The notes under the pieces: model-generated
The model's database searches: none
Seen by the model: only the letters and a program-made list of their open reading frames with translations
What the model was told of the DNA's origin: nothing
NCBI GenBank assembly: GCA_002321305.1
Contig: DCMF01000095.1
Coordinates: 1-33,199, forward strand
Direction: 5' to 3'
Origin: Verrucomicrobia bacterium UBA1629
GTDB lineage: Bacteria > Verrucomicrobiota > Kiritimatiellia > RFP12 > UBA1067
DNA: 33,199 nucleotides
In this document: piece by piece, positions 30,462 through 33,199 of the stretch
Layout of the letters: each line of letters begins with the position of its first letter
How positions within the stretch are numbered: the first letter of the stretch is position 1
Position numbers and translations under genes: made by a program

Positions 30462-31853
30462 TCAAATCTGCGCCTCGTCGCGCACCTTCGTGACGTAGAT
30501 GCGCGCCATGTCCGTCTTGTAGGCGGACTTCTCGGAGATGTCGAGCTCCTCGAACAGCTTCTCGCCGGGACGGATCCCCGTGAAGACGATCGGGATGTCG
30601 ACGTAGGGCCTGTAGCCGGCCTGTCGGATCATCTGCTCGGCGAGGTCGACGATGCGCACGGGCTCGCCCATGTCGAGCGTGTAGATCGCCTTCTCCGACC
30701 GGCTCGCCGCCTGCAGGACGAGTCCCACCGCCTCCTCGACCGTCATGAAGTAGCGCTTCATGTCCGGGTGCGTGACCGTGACGGGAACATGCCGCGCGAT
30801 CTGCTCGCGGAAGAGCGGCACGACGCTGCCGGACGAGCCGAGGACGTTGCCGAAGCGGACGGCGCAGAAGGACGTGCCGCCGTCCGCCTCGTTCAGCGCG
30901 AGAACCGCCCGCTCGGCGGCGCGCTTCGTCTGGCCCATCACCGAGACGGGGTTCACCGCCTTGTCCGTCGAAATGAGGACGAACCGCGCGACCTTGAACC
31001 GCTTCGCCAGCGCCGCGAGGTTCCGCGTCGCCGCCGTGTTGTTGCGTTCGCCCTCGCGCGGATTCAGCTCGACCATCGGCACGTGCTTGTAGGCCGCCGC
31101 GTGCAGGACGATCTCGGGCCGATAGAAGTTGAAGACGTCCGCCATCCGCGCCGCGTCGTTGATGTCCACCATGAGCGGCTTCGTCGGACACGCCGCGCGG
31201 AGAACCGTCCGCAATTCGCGGTCGATCTCGTAGAGCGCGTTCTCGCCGCGCTCGACGAGCAGCAGCAGCTTCGGCCCTGCCGCCGCGACCTGACGCACGA
31301 GCTCCGAGCCGATCGAACCGCCCGCGCCCGTGACCATCACCGTCTTGCCGCGCAGGAACGCCACGGCCGCCGACGAGTCCATGTGACGGACGCCGCGCTC
31401 CAGCAGCGCGTCCACCCGTACGCGCGAAAGCGCGAGCCAGCTCCAGACGATTCGCCAGCCGACGAGGCCGAGGAACGCCAGCGCGAACGTGATGAGCGTA
31501 ATCGAGTACGGCGGACGGACGTGCGAGAACGTCTCGACGGGCATCAGGAAGCGCAAGCCCGTCAGCACGGCGGCGGCCAGCGCCGTCGCAAGAAGGTAGC
31601 GCGGCAGGTCGCGCGTCGAGAAGCGCCGCCAGGCCTGGCGATAGCAGCCGCAGGCGAGCAGCGCCGCCAGATGCACGGCGACGACCGTCACGAACGACAG
31701 CGCGACGGCGCGCCAGCCCCAGCGCGGCGGCTGGAAGTCGAAACGCAGCAGGAACGCGCCCCAATAGGCCGCCGCCAGAACGAGGGCGTCAGCGACAAGC
31801 CCGACGGCGCGCGTCGCCAGGAACAGCAGCCAGGCCGCTTTCCTGTGCGTCAT
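30462..31853 (-). CDS. CapD/FlaA1-like nucleotide-sugar 4,6-dehydratase, short form
   Basis: A 463-residue protein. Four predicted N-terminal membrane helices (about 10-140) precede an extended SDR domain with GAGGSIGSEL (176-185), HAAAYKHVP and STDKAVNPVSVMGQTK. Such enzymes dehydrate UDP-GlcNAc as the first step to rare sugars for capsule, O-antigen or glycoproteins. Full-length CapD/WbpM proteins are about 600-650 residues with a CoA-binding-like Rossmann domain between membrane part and dehydratase; here the linker is only about 30 residues, so that domain is absent. GGAAGGGGG precedes the ATG. No sugar genes are adjacent. Confidence 0.88.
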   Translation of the reverse strand: MTHRKAAWLLFLATRAVGLVADALVLAAAYWGAFLLRFDFQPPRWGWRAVALSFVTVVAVHLAALLACGCYRQAWRRFSTRDLPRYLLATALAAAVLTGLRFLMPVETFSHVRPPYSITLITFALAFLGLVGWRIVWSWLALSRVRVDALLERGVRHMDSSAAVAFLRGKTVMVTGAGGSIGSELVRQVAAAGPKLLLLVERGENALYEIDRELRTVLRAACPTKPLMVDINDAARMADVFNFYRPEIVLHAAAYKHVPMVELNPREGERNNTAATRNLAALAKRFKVARFVLISTDKAVNPVSVMGQTKRAAERAVLALNEADGGTSFCAVRFGNVLGSSGSVVPLFREQIARHVPVTVTHPDMKRYFMTVEEAVGLVLQAASRSEKAIYTLDMGEPVRIVDLAEQMIRQAGYRPYVDIPIVFTGIRPGEKLFEELDISEKSAYKTDMARIYVTKVRDEAQI

Positions 31854-31951
31854 CGCGCAACCCCCTTCCGGCGGCCGTCACCCCTGCATGGGAAATAGGC
31901 CCTTTTCGTCATGCCGCAACGCATACCATGATTCAGGCGGACAGATTATGG

Positions 31952-31957
31952 TATAAT
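31952..31957 (+). promoter_or_regulatory. extended -10 promoter of tRNA-Ser
   Basis: The plus strand reads TGG-TATAAT-ATGAGG, ending 15 bases before the tRNA. No good -35 is seen. Confidence 0.75.
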
Positions 31958-31972
31958 ATGAGGACTTTCGCC

Positions 31973-32062
31973 GGAGAGTTGGCGGAGCGGTCGATCGCGG
32001 CGGTCTTGAAAACCGTTGAGGATGCAAGTCCTCCGGGGGTTCGAATCCCTCACTCTCCGCCA
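31973..32062 (+). tRNA. tRNA-Ser (anticodon TGA)
   Basis: The acceptor stem pairs GGAGAGT with ACTCTCC. The anticodon loop CTTGAAA gives TGA (reads UCA/UCN serine codons). A long variable arm (GAGGATGCAAGTCCTC) marks class II. The T loop is TTCGAAT. The discriminator is G and, unlike the other two tRNAs here, CCA is encoded (32060-32062). Confidence 0.95.
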
Positions 32063-32085
32063 GTGGCCTGGAAGTCCAGAAGTCA

Positions 32086-32706
32086 TCACAGCGTGCCGAA
32101 GATGCGGTCGCCGGCGTCGCCGAGACCCGGCACGATGTAGAAGTGGCTGTTCAGCCGCTCGTCCTTCGCCGCGACGTAGACCGGCACTTCGGGGTGCTCG
32201 CGCTCGAACTTCGCGATGCCCTCCGGCGCGGAAATGAGGTGCAGGCACTTGATGCGCTTGTAGCCGAGCTTCTTGAGCTGGGCGACGGCGTCGCACGCCG
32301 AGCCGCCCGTCGCGAGCATCGGGTCGATCACGATCGCCAGTTCCTCGCCCTTCGCCGGCGGCACCTTCGCGTAGTAGGGAATCGGCTCGGCCGTCTCCTC
32401 GTTGCGCTGCATGCCGAGCACGCCGACCTTCGCGTACGGCAGCACGTGCAGCATCGCGTCGAGCATGCCCATGCCCGCCCGCAGGATCGGCACGAGGACG
32501 ATGCGCTCGTCGACGAGCGCGCCGCGCGCCTTCGCGACGGGCGTCACGACGTCGACGCCCTTCAGGTTCACGTCCTTCAGGGCCTCGAAGGCGAGGAATT
32601 CCGTCAGCTCGTTGACGAGCTCGCGGAAGAGTTTCGGAGGCGTCGCCTGGTCACGCATGAGCGTGACGCGGTGGGTGACGAGCGGATGGTTCAGGACTGT
32701 GTGCAT
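32086..32706 (-). CDS. upp: uracil phosphoribosyltransferase
   Basis: A 206-residue enzyme making UMP from uracil and PRPP. The PRPP-binding loop is VIDPMLATGGSA (126-137); LVPILRAGMGML (about 71-82) and the C-terminal PGLGDAGDRIFGT are typical. MHTVLNHPLV at 32706 is chosen over the longer frame to 32817, which runs through the promoter. The leader can form two small hairpins (CTGCCG/CGGCAG near 32750; GGCCG/CGGCC near 32730), which might matter for regulation. It converges with tRNA-Ser. Confidence 0.97.
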   Translation of the reverse strand: MHTVLNHPLVTHRVTLMRDQATPPKLFRELVNELTEFLAFEALKDVNLKGVDVVTPVAKARGALVDERIVLVPILRAGMGMLDAMLHVLPYAKVGVLGMQRNEETAEPIPYYAKVPPAKGEELAIVIDPMLATGGSACDAVAQLKKLGYKRIKCLHLISAPEGIAKFEREHPEVPVYVAAKDERLNSHFYIVPGLGDAGDRIFGTL

Positions 32707-32770
32707 TTCGTTTTTCTGTCGGATTCGGCCGTTCGGCCACTCCCCTGCCGTTCCAGCGGCAGATGTGCAT

Positions 32771-32776
32771 AGTGTA
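32771..32776 (-). promoter_or_regulatory. extended -10 promoter of upp
   Basis: The minus strand reads TGC-TACACT-ATGC, two mismatches from TATAAT; predicted leader about 60 bases. Confidence 0.55.
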
Positions 32777-32825
32777 GCATATCCGTCCCCGTAGGTCAAA
32801 CGGACGTGCCAAGCCATTCAGGGCT

Positions 32826-32948
32826 TCAGGTTCCGCCATCCAGCCACGCGAGCGAGACGGCATCCGCCACGCCGCACTCGGCGACGAAGAGACGGGTGAG
32901 GAAGCGTCTGAACCGGTCAGATTCATCAATTCGATCGAAAAATCCATT
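32826..32948 (-). pseudogene. possible remnant of an unidentified gene (no start codon)
   Basis: One minus-strand frame is open for 40 codons and ends in TGA at 32826-32828. Its last 30 codons (RFRRFLTRLFVAECGVADAV and on to DGGT) mostly end in G or C, the coding signature of this genome. The upstream 10 codons are AT-ending and lack ATG, GTG or TTG before a stop at 32949. A TATGAT -10-like hexamer (32995-33000) and ATGs in another frame (MMFKMHNN at about 32980) lie upstream, as if a frameshift separated start and body. I do not recognise the protein. Confidence 0.3.
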
Positions 32949-33026
32949 TCATGCGCGTTATTATGCATCTTGAACATCATGCTCGACACGCATAATCATA
33001 CCACACGTCTGAATCCTCCGTCAATT

Positions 33027-33103
33027 CTGTCCCCCGAACGCATCAGGACTTCAACATGAACGGAATATCCGCTTCGCCGAACGCCTGTCCCCCAGTATGT
33101 CAA
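33027..33103. repeat. CTGTCCCCC / TTCAACATGAA dispersed element
   Basis: CTGTCCCCC occurs at 33027-33035 and 33085-33093, with TTCAACATGAACGGA between (from 33050). The same two elements make up the inverted copies at 548-587 and 1185-1224, 32 kb away. This copy adjoins the degenerate CRISPR repeat. Confidence 0.6.
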
Positions 33104-33199
33104 AGACCTGAAGTCTCGCCCCTCGCGGGCGCGACGGCGAATTTCGCAATAGCCCTTGTCCATGATGGTTTCAACTCACGCGCCCGCAAGGGGCGCGAC
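33104..33199 (-). CRISPR. end of a type I-C-like CRISPR array
   Basis: 33168-33199 is one full 32-base repeat; on the minus strand it starts GTCGCGCCCCTTGCGGGC and ends GAGTTGAAAC, typical of subtype I-C repeats. 33104-33135 is a degenerate copy: the GTCGCGCCC end and stem are kept, the TTGAAAC end is lost. A 32-base spacer (33136-33167) separates them. Degeneration at the 3' half marks the leader-distal end, so the array, its leader and any cas genes should lie to the right, transcribed leftward. Only one intact repeat is visible, so the call rests on its sequence. Confidence 0.75.

Noticed and set aside
30462..31853. CapD-like gene as a frameshifted fragment
   Set aside because: The frame is continuous with a good ribosome-binding site and intact catalytic motifs; only a domain is absent.

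Overview
This 33.2-kb window is high-GC bacterial chromosome. No single gene settles the lineage. A prepilin-like protein, a secreted protein with glycine/glutamine-rich repeats and several non-coding repeat families suggest the Verrucomicrobiota/Kiritimatiellota/Lentisphaerota part of the PVC group; that placement is inference. All 28 recognisable protein genes lie on the minus strand. Only tRNA-Ala and tRNA-Ser are on the plus strand; tRNA-Leu is on the minus strand.

Layout. 1-1450: no convincing gene; GC-rich diverged repeats in direct and inverted order, an 18-G tract and a 22-bp tandem repeat. 1481-6139 (leftward): argG-grpE-dnaJ-nhaC-tRNA-Leu from one strong promoter. 6226-7285: an I42 (chagasin-type) inhibitor lipoprotein and rdgB. 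7372-11531: dnaK-groES-groEL, with a sigma32-like promoter candidate before dnaK and a clear terminator after groEL. The whole DnaK/DnaJ/GrpE/GroE set therefore lies within 8.7 kb. 11744-15958: a lone SDR gene, then a coupled lipid/polyketide-type operon (secreted protein, FabG, ketoacyl synthase, ketoacyl-synthase-like protein, acyltransferase). 16073-23704: hrpB, prepilin-priA, zinc-ribbon protein-CDP-alcohol phosphatidyltransferase, tsaD-deoC. 24976-27958: tRNA-Ala, argC, thiC and an ACT-domain protein. 28036-31853: four-helix-bundle protein, ychF, cysE and a CapD-like sugar dehydratase. 31973-33199: tRNA-Ser, upp, a probable gene remnant and the end of a type I-C-like CRISPR array.

Most genes are housekeeping. 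The unusual layer is repeat DNA. At least eleven places carry degenerate tandem arrays with a 7-, 8- or 9-bp period. Some form inverted pairs between genes (dnaJ/grpE, groEL/groES, groES/dnaK, and around the four-helix-bundle gene). Others are read in frame inside conserved proteins (HrpB, PriA, TsaD, ArgC, GrpE, the CysE tail). PriA also holds six copies of a two-hairpin element in both orientations; its second stem keeps pairing through compensatory changes. This resembles the gene-invading palindromic elements of Rickettsia and the STRR heptamers of cyanobacteria, but I do not recognise this combination and consider it the best candidate for something undescribed.

Promoters are very uniform: a T-tract, then TGR-TATAAT-NCGC (extended -10), often with little or no leader, so that SDR, hrpB and cysE look leaderless or nearly so. 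Some promoters directly abut the terminator or stop codon of the preceding gene.
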